Positions 1 to 9,545 of a DNA stretch of 43,121 bases are shown piece by piece. The notes under the pieces are model-generated. The model had not been told where the DNA came from. It saw only the letters and a list, made by a program, of their open reading frames with translations, and ran no database searches. Numbering within the stretch: the stretch's first letter is position 1; each line of letters begins with the position of its first letter. The translations under genes and the position numbers were made by a program. The stretch spans positions 69,764-112,884 of the forward strand of contig JAUYIE010000005.1 of assembly GCA_030688365.1 (NCBI GenBank), read 5' to 3'. The stretch comes from a bacterium. Its GTDB lineage: Bacteria > Patescibacteriota > Patescibacteriia > JACQRZ01.

Positions 1-608
1 TGAAAATTTTCAGCTATTTTAACCGCTCCATCAACAATCCATTTTCCTCCAACCACCAATCCAATCATGCCCGCTATGATAAACAGAGTTGATTTGAAAT
101 ACCCCATTTTCTTGATTTCAATCTCATCCTTTTCCCCTGTAATCTTTGATATACCAAAAGTGTAGTATAGAAATATCAATAATAGTGACAGCAACACTAC
201 GCCATCAATCCTGCTTAATCCAGAAAAACTTCCACTATCAATCAAGTTATCGTTGACTAGGACTCCCAACAAAACCGCCGCTAGTAGACCGAGGGGAATT
301 TCTTTCCATACAGTATTTTTTTTCGTTGCTAGTGGATAGATGATCGCTGCAACACCCAATATCAATAAAATATTAGCAATGTTGCTCCCCAAAATATTAC
401 CAATAGCAAGTTGTGTATTACCTTGCGCACTTGCAAAGATGTTCACGATAAACTCCGGCGCCGACGTACCAAACGATACAACAGTAAGCCCGATGACAAT
501 GGTGGAAATTTTTAACTTCTTTGCCACTGACGAAGAACCGTCCACCAACAAGTCAGCCCCTTTGATGAGGATGTAAAACCCGATTATAAACAAAATATAT
601 GTGAGCAT
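1..608 (-). CDS. Calcium/sodium antiporter (CaCA/YrbG-like family), C-terminus truncated by window edge
   Basis: Reverse-strand translation from ATG at 608: MLTYILFIIGFYILIKGADLLVDGSSSVAKKLKISTIVIGLTVVSFGTSAPEFIVNIFASAQGNTQLAIGNILGSNIANI; alpha-repeat motif GLTVVSFGTSAPE and GNxxGSNIxN. Open at the left edge, so absent from the ORF track. Confidence 0.9.
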   Translation of the reverse strand, partial: MLTYILFIIGFYILIKGADLLVDGSSSVAKKLKISTIVIGLTVVSFGTSAPEFIVNIFASAQGNTQLAIGNILGSNIANILLILGVAAIIYPLATKKNTVWKEIPLGLLAAVLLGVLVNDNLIDSGSFSGLSRIDGVVLLSLLLIFLYYTFGISKITGEKDEIEIKKMGYFKSTLFIIAGMIGLVVGGKWIVDGAVKIAENF

Positions 609-717
609 ATCCTCTTTTGTTTTGATTACATGATCTTTGTGGGATCGTCGTTTATAATAGTATCATACATAGCCAAAATCTCAGTGGAAAACCACAACTT
701 TGACAAATAGGGAAGAC

Positions 718-1131
718 TTATTTTTCTTTCGTCACAGTTATATTCGGTTCTCTTCCATATTCCGGCTCCACAACATTACCAATAGGTGCACCCTTACACG
801 CCATGATACCGAGTAACGCAGTCTGTGCACTAGGACGATCATCGGGCATCGGAATACCAACAACAGGAATACCGAGAGCAAACAAAAGCGTGTTCGCTAC
901 AACAATACCACCTCGCAATGCAGAAAAAGCACCGGGACCACTATTTACGATGATTCCTTCCAGTGATTCCAATGTCACACCATTTTCTTTTAGTCCTTTT
1001 TCTACACCTACCAAAGGATCCATGTGACCGTTTCCTTCTGGTACGACAGAGACAACACTTTTTACTCCTGCCTCATCAGCAAGGGCAATCCACGCTTTAT
1101 CCTTATATGCCGTGTTTATAATCAAATACAT
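718..1131 (-). CDS. tsaB: TsaB-like tRNA threonylcarbamoyladenosine biosynthesis protein, shortened
   Basis: N-terminal ASKHA-like LIINTA..., GPGAFSALRGGIVVANTLLFALGIPVVGI (TsaB GPGSFTGLR-like motif); C-terminal tail EPEYGREPNITVTKEK; 137 aa. Confidence 0.75.
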   Translation of the reverse strand: MYLIINTAYKDKAWIALADEAGVKSVVSVVPEGNGHMDPLVGVEKGLKENGVTLESLEGIIVNSGPGAFSALRGGIVVANTLLFALGIPVVGIPMPDDRPSAQTALLGIMACKGAPIGNVVEPEYGREPNITVTKEK

Positions 1132-1132
1132 A

Positions 1133-1921
1133 TTATTTTTGTTTTGCTTTCCTTACCGCGTGCGGAAATGCAATAGTAGCTGTCACGATCCTACGCCATC
1201 GTCGTATTGGCTGATTGATAAGGCGAAATAACCATTCAAGCCCCAATGCGCGCATCCAGCGTGATGCACGTGGCACGACACCCGCCACATAATCAAGTGC
1301 TCCCCCGACACCAATTGCAATCTTTATAGAAGGAAGTTCTTTGAGATAGCGTGCAATCCAGATATCTTGTGTCGGTGCACCGTACGCGACCAATAGCACG
1401 TCAGGTGCCGATGTACGTATCTCATCCAGTATTGTTTCCATTTCTTCTTGCTTAGCAAACTCCGCAAAGTACGGTTCACTACTGCCCTGCTTTGACACGC
1501 CACCACGCATTCCCACAATTTTCAATTCTGGATATGCACGACGAAATGCCAGACCGGCCTTTTGCACGACTTCATCAGAACGCCCGCCGAGCAAATACAT
1601 TCGTTTGCCATATTGCGCACACAGTCTTGCAAGATCCCAACTAAAGTCCGTCCCAGTGATACGCTCTAGTTTCCCTTGCGCACCGTAAAGATATTTTGAA
1701 GCTTTCACAATACCCTCACCATCTGCGATAGCGATATCAGCATTGCCAAGCACAGTGGCAAACGTCGTATCGTGTTGCGCCGCCATAACGTATTCTGGAT
1801 TGACGGTCACGATATGATGAGACGAAGATGACGAAAACCAATCCACACACGTTTTGCGCAGTTGATCCAGTGAGATCTGGTGTACGTTGACCCCCAAAAT
1901 GTCTCGTGTTTGAAATGCCAT
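1133..1921 (-). CDS. WecG/TagA/CpsF family glycosyltransferase
   Basis: ILGVNVHQISLDQL..., TVNPEYVMAAQHD, ADGEGIVKASKYL, RITGTDF, LLGG, APTQDIWIARY..., GVGGALDYVAG. Start set at internal Met (MAFQTRD); the ORF track starts at 1939. Confidence 0.9.
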   Translation of the reverse strand: MAFQTRDILGVNVHQISLDQLRKTCVDWFSSSSSHHIVTVNPEYVMAAQHDTTFATVLGNADIAIADGEGIVKASKYLYGAQGKLERITGTDFSWDLARLCAQYGKRMYLLGGRSDEVVQKAGLAFRRAYPELKIVGMRGGVSKQGSSEPYFAEFAKQEEMETILDEIRTSAPDVLLVAYGAPTQDIWIARYLKELPSIKIAIGVGGALDYVAGVVPRASRWMRALGLEWLFRLINQPIRRWRRIVTATIAFPHAVRKAKQK

Positions 1922-1975
1922 ATATAAAGACCCTATCAAATTAAAATCGTCCTATCAAGAAAAATACCACTTCCC

Positions 1976-4528
1976 CTATTTTTTCTTAACCTCACCCATA
2001 AACCGTCGAATAAAAAGCTTTACGATTTCTGTGACAACAAAGTACCCGACGACCAAAGCCCCGACGACAACCATATTATGAGTATTCGGGGTAGTAAAAC
2101 CAAGCCAATCGTGTCCTATTGTGGTAAAGGGTAATATGATGGTGAGAAATACAGCGACACCTGAACTCCACACCAACACAGGCGCTGGAGCTCTAGCACG
2201 CCATATAGGATGCAATGTTCGTATAGAAAACAGTAATACGAGTTCGGTAAAGACCGATCCCATAAACCACATGGTGCGCAGTATCTCTTTCCCGTGTCCA
2301 ACAAAGTATCCAAAAAAGGCAAAGTCAAACACCGTACTTACCAACCCCAATATAAAAGCCACAACCAATATATCGCGCACGTGGTACCGTTGCGGTCGTC
2401 GTTGTGCCACTCCCCCATCTCTATCGGCTGCAATAGCAATCATCGGCCCATCAGTAAAAAGATTGAGAAGCAATATCTGCACCGTCAGCATCGGTAAATA
2501 CGGTAATGTCAACGTGGCAAATATCAGTGCATAGAAATTTCCGAGATTGGATGTCAATGTGGCGCGGATATACGTAATCGTGTTAGCAAAAATATGTCTT
2601 CCCTCTTGTATACCGTCAATAATCGGCCCAAAATCTTTGCTCGTCAAGATAATCGGTGCACTATCCTTTGCCATTTCTGATGCGTTATTGACCGCCAACC
2701 CGACATGAGCAAGACGTAATGCAGGCGCATCATTGAATCCATCACCCAAAAATCCAACAATGTGTCCTTGTTGTTTGAGATGTTCTATCACTTCAAGTTT
2801 TTGCAGTGGCATCATGCGCGCAAACGCGACAGGTTTCTCAAACACAAGAGCTTGCGCCCTTGCATTCATTGCAGAAAATTCATCCCCCGTAATCACGGAT
2901 GTACGATCTTTGATTAGTCCCACTTTTTCTGCCACATACCCCACCACATCTGGTGCATCACCACTGACAATCATTACTTTGATTCCCAAACGATGTGCTT
3001 GTGCCAATATGGCTTTGACATTTCGTTTCAACGAGTCTTCAAATGAGATCATGCCGACAAAATCAGACTCCGCAATCATGTGACTATGTGAAATATGTTC
3101 ACCCCGTGCGATAGCGACTGCCACCACACGTCTCCCTTTTTGACCTTCCTCTTTTAGCCAATTCTGTGCACCCTCACGCTCTTTTTCAGACAATAATAAA
3201 AAAAATATTTCAGGGACACCTTTGAGAATATGAAGTTTTTTGCCATGTTCAAGGATCGTCGTCTGCTCGGTCCGCGTGATGGGATCAAACGGCGAGGAGT
3301 ATTCAATCATGAGTCTCGTACAACTCTCTCGCTCTTTTTGTGTCATGTCTTTGACAAGCGCATGAGTAAACGTATCTTCTTTAAATCGTTGCGTATCGCT
3401 ATCCCATGCACTATATCGCGCCCACGACAGTACCTCTTTCTTATTCCCCCAGATTGATGCGACGGTCATCTTGTTTTCTGTCAACGTCCCTGTCTTGTCC
3501 GCACATAGTATATCCACGCCACCCAAATCTTCAATCACGGACAATCGTTTGATGATCACACCCTTTTTCGCTAAACGTATCGCCCCACGCGACATCGAAA
3601 ATGTCGTCACAAATGGCAAAGCTTCAGGTACTACACCAACAACCAATGCTATTCCAAACACCGCCAACTCCACCGCGTTTGTTTCGTGTTGGAATAAAAT
3701 CTTAAGAATGACTAAGAGAATGATCGTAATAGAAACAACTGCAAACAACATAGCACCAAGTCGTTGGATACCATGTTCAAACTCACTGGGCTCGTGCTTG
3801 TTATTTGTTTTGGAAAAAAGTGAACCCGCAACGGTTGCATCACCGATTGCCGTCACCAAAAGCGTCCCCTTTCCCGCAACAACTTTTGTTTGAGAAAAAC
3901 CGATATTGCTCGCTTTAAAATAATTCGTCGGCGCACGCTTTGGTGTTTGAGTATTTTTCGTAATAGACAACGACTCGCCTGAAAGTACAGACTCATCAAG
4001 CTCCAGATGTTGAGCGGAAAGCCACACACCGTCAGCAGGTAGTATATCGCCCGGCCCGATAATAAGGATATCCCCTACAGTTACTTGTTCACTGCCAACG
4101 ATTGATACCGCGCCGTCACGGAGTACTCGCGCATGACGCTGGATATACTTTCGTAAGTGACTTCGTGCTTTGAGTGCGCGCATTTCTTGAAAAAATCCCA
4201 ACGCGACATTGATACACACAAAGGCACCAATCATGCTTGCTTCTATAGTATCGCCGATGAGCGCGGACAATAGTGATGCAATGATCAACAGATATACAAA
4301 TGAAGATGTACATTGATTCCACAGGATATGATACCAACGCGACTCATCTTTGCTGACACGATTGGACCCGTATTGATTACATCGTTTTACTATATCCTCT
4401 GTCGCAAGGCCGTGCGGAGAAGTTTTGAAATACTCAAAAAGCACGGACGGATGACGTGTCGCGACATGTGCATATGATAATTGTTCTGGAAAAATTTCCC
4501 GTTTCACACAAAAAAATGGTATATTCAT
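1976..4528 (-). CDS. Cation-transporting P-type ATPase (MgtA/Ca2+-ATPase-like)
   Basis: Phosphorylation motif DKTGTLTENKMTV, VSGDAPDVVGYVAEKVGL, GDGFNDAPALRLAHVGLAV, TGES-like LSGESLSI; multiple TM segments, 850 aa. Confidence 0.92.
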   Translation of the reverse strand: MNIPFFCVKREIFPEQLSYAHVATRHPSVLFEYFKTSPHGLATEDIVKRCNQYGSNRVSKDESRWYHILWNQCTSSFVYLLIIASLLSALIGDTIEASMIGAFVCINVALGFFQEMRALKARSHLRKYIQRHARVLRDGAVSIVGSEQVTVGDILIIGPGDILPADGVWLSAQHLELDESVLSGESLSITKNTQTPKRAPTNYFKASNIGFSQTKVVAGKGTLLVTAIGDATVAGSLFSKTNNKHEPSEFEHGIQRLGAMLFAVVSITIILLVILKILFQHETNAVELAVFGIALVVGVVPEALPFVTTFSMSRGAIRLAKKGVIIKRLSVIEDLGGVDILCADKTGTLTENKMTVASIWGNKKEVLSWARYSAWDSDTQRFKEDTFTHALVKDMTQKERESCTRLMIEYSSPFDPITRTEQTTILEHGKKLHILKGVPEIFFLLLSEKEREGAQNWLKEEGQKGRRVVAVAIARGEHISHSHMIAESDFVGMISFEDSLKRNVKAILAQAHRLGIKVMIVSGDAPDVVGYVAEKVGLIKDRTSVITGDEFSAMNARAQALVFEKPVAFARMMPLQKLEVIEHLKQQGHIVGFLGDGFNDAPALRLAHVGLAVNNASEMAKDSAPIILTSKDFGPIIDGIQEGRHIFANTITYIRATLTSNLGNFYALIFATLTLPYLPMLTVQILLLNLFTDGPMIAIAADRDGGVAQRRPQRYHVRDILVVAFILGLVSTVFDFAFFGYFVGHGKEILRTMWFMGSVFTELVLLFSIRTLHPIWRARAPAPVLVWSSGVAVFLTIILPFTTIGHDWLGFTTPNTHNMVVVGALVVGYFVVTEIVKLFIRRFMGEVKKK

Positions 4529-4552
4529 TATTATACCGCAGATGATTCACTA

Positions 4553-4580
4553 TTGACATCTTTATTGGATGTTATATAGT
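4553..4580 (+). promoter_or_regulatory. Sigma70-type promoter of clpB
   Basis: TTGACA (4553-4558), 16 nt spacer, TATAGT (4575-4580), immediately followed by the CIRCE element. Confidence 0.75.
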
Positions 4581-4584
4581 GACA

Positions 4585-4611
4585 TTAGCAGTCACTCATA
4601 CAGAGTGCTAA
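4585..4611 (+). promoter_or_regulatory. CIRCE operator (HrcA binding site)
   Basis: TTAGCAGTC-N9-GAGTGCTAA; matches consensus TTAGCACTC-N9-GAGTGCTAA with one mismatch, between promoter and clpB start. Confidence 0.9.
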
Positions 4612-4632
4612 ATCAAAACTTCACTATCCTAT

Positions 4633-7260
4633 GTGCATATGATGAACAACAAATTCACAACACGAGCCCAGGAAACATTGCAAGCCGCGCAGATGTTATG
4701 CGCGGATAAAAATCATCAAGAACTTACTCCTACTCACCTTCTGTATGCATTGGTCAGTCACGCGGAAGGCGTTGTCACCAGTATTTTGCAAAAACTTGAA
4801 ATATCCGTGACAGATCTCAATGAAAAACTGGATGGAGAACTCCAACTACTTCCCCAGGCCCCATTAGAAATGGGAGGTCAGGTGTATGTATCTCAAGAAT
4901 TTGCACGAGTGATGAGTCAAGCGGATCGTGAGGCAAAAAATCTTGGTGATGAATATATCAGCACAGAGCATATTTTTCTTGCATTGATCCAAGTCCCATC
5001 TGTCGCACAATATATATTACGAACGATGAATGTAGAGTATGATTCAGTATTAAAGATACTTTCAGAAGTTCGCGGTAGTCACAAAATCACCGATCCTGAC
5101 CCAGAAAGTAAATATCAAGTATTTGAAAAATACACGATCAACCTCACTGATCTTGCACGCAAAGAAAAACTTGATCCTGTGATTGGAAGAGATGAGGAAA
5201 TCCGACGTGTGATACAGGTGCTTTCTCGGCGTACAAAAAATAATCCCGTCCTTATTGGTGAAGCAGGAGTAGGAAAAACTGCTATTGCCGAAGGTTTGGC
5301 ACAACGCATCGCATCAGGTGATGTGCCGGAATCACTAAAAGATAAAGAGCTCTTATCGTTGGATATCGGTGCGTTGGTGGCTGGTACGAAATTTCGCGGA
5401 GATTTTGAAGATCGACTCAAAGCAGTGTTAAAAGAAGTCAAAGCAGCCGCAGGTAAAGTCATTATGTTTGTGGATGAATTGCACACATTGGTCGGTGCCG
5501 GCGGTGCTGAAGGTGCTATTGACGCGTCAAATCTCCTCAAACCGGCGTTGGCTCGCGGAGAATTAAGTATGATTGGGGCTACCACCTTTAAGGAATATCG
5601 CAAACACGTTGAAAACGATGCGGCATTTGAACGCCGATTTCAACATGTATATGTATACGAACCAAGCGTGGATGACACGATTGCTATTTTGCGTGGCATC
5701 AAAGAAAAATACGAAGTCCATCATGGGGTACGTATTACCGATTCAGCAATCATTGCTGCAGCACAACTTTCACATCGATATATTTCTGATCGATTTTTAC
5801 CTGATAAAGCCATTGACCTGATTGACGAAGCCACATCTGCTATTCGCTTGCAGATAGATAGCCAGCCGATTGAACTTGATACGTTGAAACGTAAAGTCAT
5901 CAAACTTGAAATTGAAAAACAGGCATTACAACAAGAATCAGACACCCACTCAAAAAAGCGCCTCAAAGAATTGCAAAAAGAACTTGCGGAGATCAAAGAG
6001 GAATCCAATCATCTAGAGTTGGCATGGAAACACGAAAAAGAACTTATCACGAGTGTGCGTAATTTTCGTAAAGAAATAGAACAGCTCAAACAAGAAGCTG
6101 ATATTGCCGAGCGTCAAGTAAATCTTTCTAAGGTAGCCGAAATCCGTTATGGAAAAATTCCACAATTGCAACTAGAGATTGAAAAATCCGAAACAAAACT
6201 AAACTCACTGCAAAAAGATCACCGTTTTCTCCGAGAAGAAGTGACGGAGGAAGATATTGCCGGCATTGTCCAACGTTGGACTGGTATCCCTGCCGTACGT
6301 ATGCTCCAAAGCGAAGCGGAAAAACTCGCCCATGCAGAAAAATATATTGCACAACACGTTGTCGGACAACATACGGCAATCCAAGCGGTTTCAAACGCTC
6401 TGCGTCGCTCTCGTGCCGGCCTTTCAGAAGAAGGGCGTCCTATCGGATCGTTTATTTTCATCGGCCCTACCGGTGTGGGAAAAACAGAACTCGCTAAAAC
6501 GCTGGCAAATTTTATGTTCAACGACCCGACCGCATTGGTACGCATTGACATGAGTGAGTATGGTGAAAAACATTCTGTCGCTCGTCTTATTGGTTCACCT
6601 CCCGGCTATGTCGGGTATGATGAAGGTGGACAGCTCACTGAACAAATTCGCCGTAAACCATATAGTGTCATATTATTTGATGAAATCGAAAAAGCCAATC
6701 CAGAGGTATTTAATCTTTTACTACAAATACTTGATGAAGGACATATCACTGATGCCAAAGGACGAAAAGTCAACTTCAAAAACACCATTATCATCATGAC
6801 ATCAAATCTTGGTGGTGATCTAATCCGCTCCGTAGATATGGGCTTTGCTGAAAATGAGAAAGCAAAAGCACGAATTGACGTGAAAGATATGGAAACACGT
6901 ATCCACCAACTTCTTCAACAACAATTCAAGCCCGAATTTCTTAACCGTATTGATGAAGTTATCACCTTTCACCCTCTTGATGAAGAACACATCAATCATA
7001 TCGTGGAACTTCAACTTCGCAACGTCGTCACACGCCTTGCCAAACAAGATATCACTGTCAAATACTCCAAAAAACTCGTTGAGTTGCTTGCAATACGCGG
7101 TTTTGACCAATACTACGGCGCGCGCCCCCTCAAGCGCGTCATCCAACAAACCATCCTTGATCCCCTTGCTTTACGTATTGTAGACGGCGAAATCAAGGAA
7201 AATGCAAAAGTAAAATTGGACGCCAAAGATGAAAGTGTTGCCATCACCAGCGGATCGTAA
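4633..7260 (+). CDS. clpB: ATP-dependent chaperone ClpB (AAA+ disaggregase)
   Basis: Clp N-domain, two Walker A motifs ([28 protein letters not shown]), coiled-coil middle domain, C-terminal [18 protein letters not shown]. Actual start may be ATG 4639 or 4642. Confidence 0.95.
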   Translation: MHMMNNKFTTRAQETLQAAQMLCADKNHQELTPTHLLYALVSHAEGVVTSILQKLEISVTDLNEKLDGELQLLPQAPLEMGGQVYVSQEFARVMSQADREAKNLGDEYISTEHIFLALIQVPSVAQYILRTMNVEYDSVLKILSEVRGSHKITDPDPESKYQVFEKYTINLTDLARKEKLDPVIGRDEEIRRVIQVLSRRTKNNPVLIGEAGVGKTAIAEGLAQRIASGDVPESLKDKELLSLDIGALVAGTKFRGDFEDRLKAVLKEVKAAAGKVIMFVDELHTLVGAGGAEGAIDASNLLKPALARGELSMIGATTFKEYRKHVENDAAFERRFQHVYVYEPSVDDTIAILRGIKEKYEVHHGVRITDSAIIAAAQLSHRYISDRFLPDKAIDLIDEATSAIRLQIDSQPIELDTLKRKVIKLEIEKQALQQESDTHSKKRLKELQKELAEIKEESNHLELAWKHEKELITSVRNFRKEIEQLKQEADIAERQVNLSKVAEIRYGKIPQLQLEIEKSETKLNSLQKDHRFLREEVTEEDIAGIVQRWTGIPAVRMLQSEAEKLAHAEKYIAQHVVGQHTAIQAVSNALRRSRAGLSEEGRPIGSFIFIGPTGVGKTELAKTLANFMFNDPTALVRIDMSEYGEKHSVARLIGSPPGYVGYDEGGQLTEQIRRKPYSVILFDEIEKANPEVFNLLLQILDEGHITDAKGRKVNFKNTIIIMTSNLGGDLIRSVDMGFAENEKAKARIDVKDMETRIHQLLQQQFKPEFLNRIDEVITFHPLDEEHINHIVELQLRNVVTRLAKQDITVKYSKKLVELLAIRGFDQYYGARPLKRVIQQTILDPLALRIVDGEIKENAKVKLDAKDESVAITSGS

Positions 7261-7267
7261 AAAATTC

Positions 7268-7296
7268 TTGTTCCTTCTTTTCCACTGTGCTATACT
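7268..7296 (+). promoter_or_regulatory. Candidate promoter of the secreted repeat protein gene
   Basis: TTGTTC (7268-7273), 17 nt spacer, extended -10 TGC-TATACT (7291-7296); ATG at 7305 is 8 nt downstream. Confidence 0.55.
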
Positions 7297-7304
7297 GCTA
7301 CTAT

Positions 7305-8744
7305 ATGAAGCATCACGCTTTTTCATCAAAAAAACGTCAATTTAGTAACCGTATAACATCAGTTGCAGTCGTCGGTATGCTTATCCTCACTTTGCTGACA
7401 CCGTTTGACACCTATGCCGCTCTGACCTTTAACCCTAATAAAATCATCTCTGATGGTGAATTTTTTGATGTCAATTCCATGACATCTGACGAAATTCAAA
7501 ATTTTCTCGTAGAAAAAAAATCCGCGCTTGCTTCAAAGATATTTCCCGATGTAGACGGTCTAGTCAAACGAGCAGCCGACATCATCCAACGTGCAGCAAA
7601 AGAATATAATCTGAACCCAAAAGTATTGATCGTATTACTTCAAAAAGAACAAAGTTTAATTGAAAACCCTTCACCACGCCAATATAGTTATGATTGGGCG
7701 ACGGGCTATGGCGTATGCGATAGTTGTTCCCCTACTGATCCTCGTCTCCAGAAATTTAAAGGATTTGCAAACCAGATAGAAAATGCAGCATTTCAAAAAG
7801 TGTATTACACCACAAACCCTGAAAGATTCAATTTCAAACTGGGTTTTGCCGCAGACATAGACGGACAGTTGGTGATACCGGAGACAGTCGCTACCGCTGC
7901 ACTATACAATTACACACCACACCTTCATGGCAATGAAAACTTTTGGAAGCTGTGGACGCGATATTTTGGTAAATTTTATCCCGATGGTCTTGTAGTGCAA
8001 GAGGAAGGTGCCGGTGCGGTCTGGTTGTTGCAAGGTGGCAAAAAACGACTATTTGCCTCCGCAGGTGCACTTTTTTCACGATATAGCAAAAGCCAAATCA
8101 TTCAAATTAAAAAAGGTGACTTGGATACATACGAAACGGGTGATGTGATAAAATTTGCACAATACTCTCTTCTCCGTTCACCAAAAGGTGCTGTATTTTT
8201 GATTGTTGACGACAAACGGTATGGTATCACATCAGGAAAAGTCTTTAGAGAAATTGGATTCAATCCTGAAGAAGTCGTAGAAGCGACAGATGCAGAGTTG
8301 GCAGATATTCCTGTAGGCGGATTGATTACCCATACTAATGACAACCCTCGTGGACAACTATACCAGGATAAAAAGACTGGTGGCGTGTTCTTCGTCAAGC
8401 AAGGTATCAAACATCCGATCTGGGCGCGCGAGATACTGACGGTCAATTTTCCGTACACAAAATCTACACCAAAATCACCACAAGAGTTGGACGTACTCCC
8501 TACTGGCGCCCCGGTACTCTTTGACGATGGTACACTCATCACATCAGCCGAAAGTAGCGCAGTCTACATCATTTCAAATGGAGAGCGACGTCCGTTTGCT
8601 TCAAAAGAAGTATTTGAAACGCTTGGCTTCCAGTGGGACAGTATCGTCAACACCACCGATCGCGCACTGCATTTACATGCACAAGGTGATCCTATTGATA
8701 TAGGTATTGACTCATCTCCTGTAACGACTGCAACCCTTCCATAA
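7305..8744 (+). CDS. Secreted/cell-surface protein: lysozyme/glucosaminidase-like region followed by about four ~45 aa repeats
   Basis: N-terminal basic plus hydrophobic signal (ITSVAVVGMLILTLLTPFDTYA); helical region VLIVLLQKEQSLIENP...ATAALYNYTPH...NFWKLWTRYF; repeats beginning GAVWLLQGGKKRLFAS, GAVFLIVDDKRYGITS, GGVFFVKQGIKHPIWA, SAVYIISNGERRPFAS. Confidence 0.7.
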   Translation: MKHHAFSSKKRQFSNRITSVAVVGMLILTLLTPFDTYAALTFNPNKIISDGEFFDVNSMTSDEIQNFLVEKKSALASKIFPDVDGLVKRAADIIQRAAKEYNLNPKVLIVLLQKEQSLIENPSPRQYSYDWATGYGVCDSCSPTDPRLQKFKGFANQIENAAFQKVYYTTNPERFNFKLGFAADIDGQLVIPETVATAALYNYTPHLHGNENFWKLWTRYFGKFYPDGLVVQEEGAGAVWLLQGGKKRLFASAGALFSRYSKSQIIQIKKGDLDTYETGDVIKFAQYSLLRSPKGAVFLIVDDKRYGITSGKVFREIGFNPEEVVEATDAELADIPVGGLITHTNDNPRGQLYQDKKTGGVFFVKQGIKHPIWAREILTVNFPYTKSTPKSPQELDVLPTGAPVLFDDGTLITSAESSAVYIISNGERRPFASKEVFETLGFQWDSIVNTTDRALHLHAQGDPIDIGIDSSPVTTATLP

Positions 8745-8748
8745 CCAT

Positions 8749-9540
8749 ATGCCTCTTGTATACGCGGCGGTTCTTCCTCACACTCCACTTTTGGTACCTG
8801 CAATCGGCAAAGAAAAACGCGATGCATTTACCAATACATTATCGGCATACAGCAAAGTCCGCGAACACCTTGCATCTCATAAAATTGAGAATGTTATTAT
8901 TTTGGCACCGCATGCACAGGAAACAAAACCCTTTTTCCAAATACAACATAGCATCACGTATAAGGCATCCTTTGAAGAATTCGGAGATCTTGTCACAACC
9001 AAAAATTATAGAGTAAATCATGTCTTCATCGATTATCTCAAACATTATTTTGAGGGTACAAACATACCATGGGTATACCACACGGATGAACAAGCTGAAT
9101 ATGCCGCAACAGTGCCCCTCCTTTCGTTGGAAATAGATAGAAAGATACCCATAACCATAATCTACCCACCCACATCTTCTGATCTTTCTGCTTTGTATCG
9201 TACAGGCATCTCCTTGTATGATGCGATTGCCAGTCATCACGCCAACATCGCTATTATTGGATCTGCAGACCTTGCACACACACTTTCTAAAGATGCTCCG
9301 GGGGGATTTCAAAAAAATGCAAAAGCATTTGACCAACGTATTGTGAGTGCCTTTGAAAAAAAACAATTTGATGCTTTACTGACCACACCAGAGTGCACTG
9401 TTGACGAAGTTAAGACGTGTTCCATGCCTATTTTGGCTATGTTATCGGGCATATTAAAAAATCTTCCCTACGAGCATCATACGCTTTCATACGAAGCGCC
9501 GTTGGGTGTGGGTCATCTTGTTATGGAATTTACAATATAA
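8749..9540 (+). CDS. LigB/MEMO-like protein (AmmeMemoRadiSam system protein B / class III extradiol dioxygenase superfamily)
   Basis: AAVLPHTPLLVPAIG, ENVIILAPHAQE, ANIAIIGSADLAHTL, TCSMPILAMLSGIL, GVGHLVMEF. Confidence 0.7.
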   Translation: MPLVYAAVLPHTPLLVPAIGKEKRDAFTNTLSAYSKVREHLASHKIENVIILAPHAQETKPFFQIQHSITYKASFEEFGDLVTTKNYRVNHVFIDYLKHYFEGTNIPWVYHTDEQAEYAATVPLLSLEIDRKIPITIIYPPTSSDLSALYRTGISLYDAIASHHANIAIIGSADLAHTLSKDAPGGFQKNAKAFDQRIVSAFEKKQFDALLTTPECTVDEVKTCSMPILAMLSGILKNLPYEHHTLSYEAPLGVGHLVMEFTI

Positions 9541-9545
9541 CTGCC

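Noticed and set aside
2121-3893. Plus-strand ORFs 2121-2534, 2733-3083 and 3471-3893
   Set aside because: They lie antisense within the well-supported P-type ATPase gene; translations show no protein-like motifs.
4530-4558. Minus-strand TATAAT at 4530-4535 as a P-type ATPase promoter
   Set aside because: The -10 lies 1-2 nt from the assigned ATG and the -35 position (TGTCAA) is poor; either the start codon is further downstream or the match is fortuitous, so not called.
5115-6551. Minus-strand ORFs 5115-5603, 5721-6008, 6128-6394 and 6219-6551
   Set aside because: Antisense to clpB; shadow ORFs of a strongly conserved coding region.
8839-9366. 175 aa minus-strand ORF
   Set aside because: Antisense to the LigB/MEMO-like gene; composition is typical of a shadow ORF.
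9417-9545. N-terminal 43 aa of the ORF-track PriA (start at 9417)
   Set aside because: Overlaps the upstream LigB-like gene; the PriA-like sequence begins at ATG 9546.
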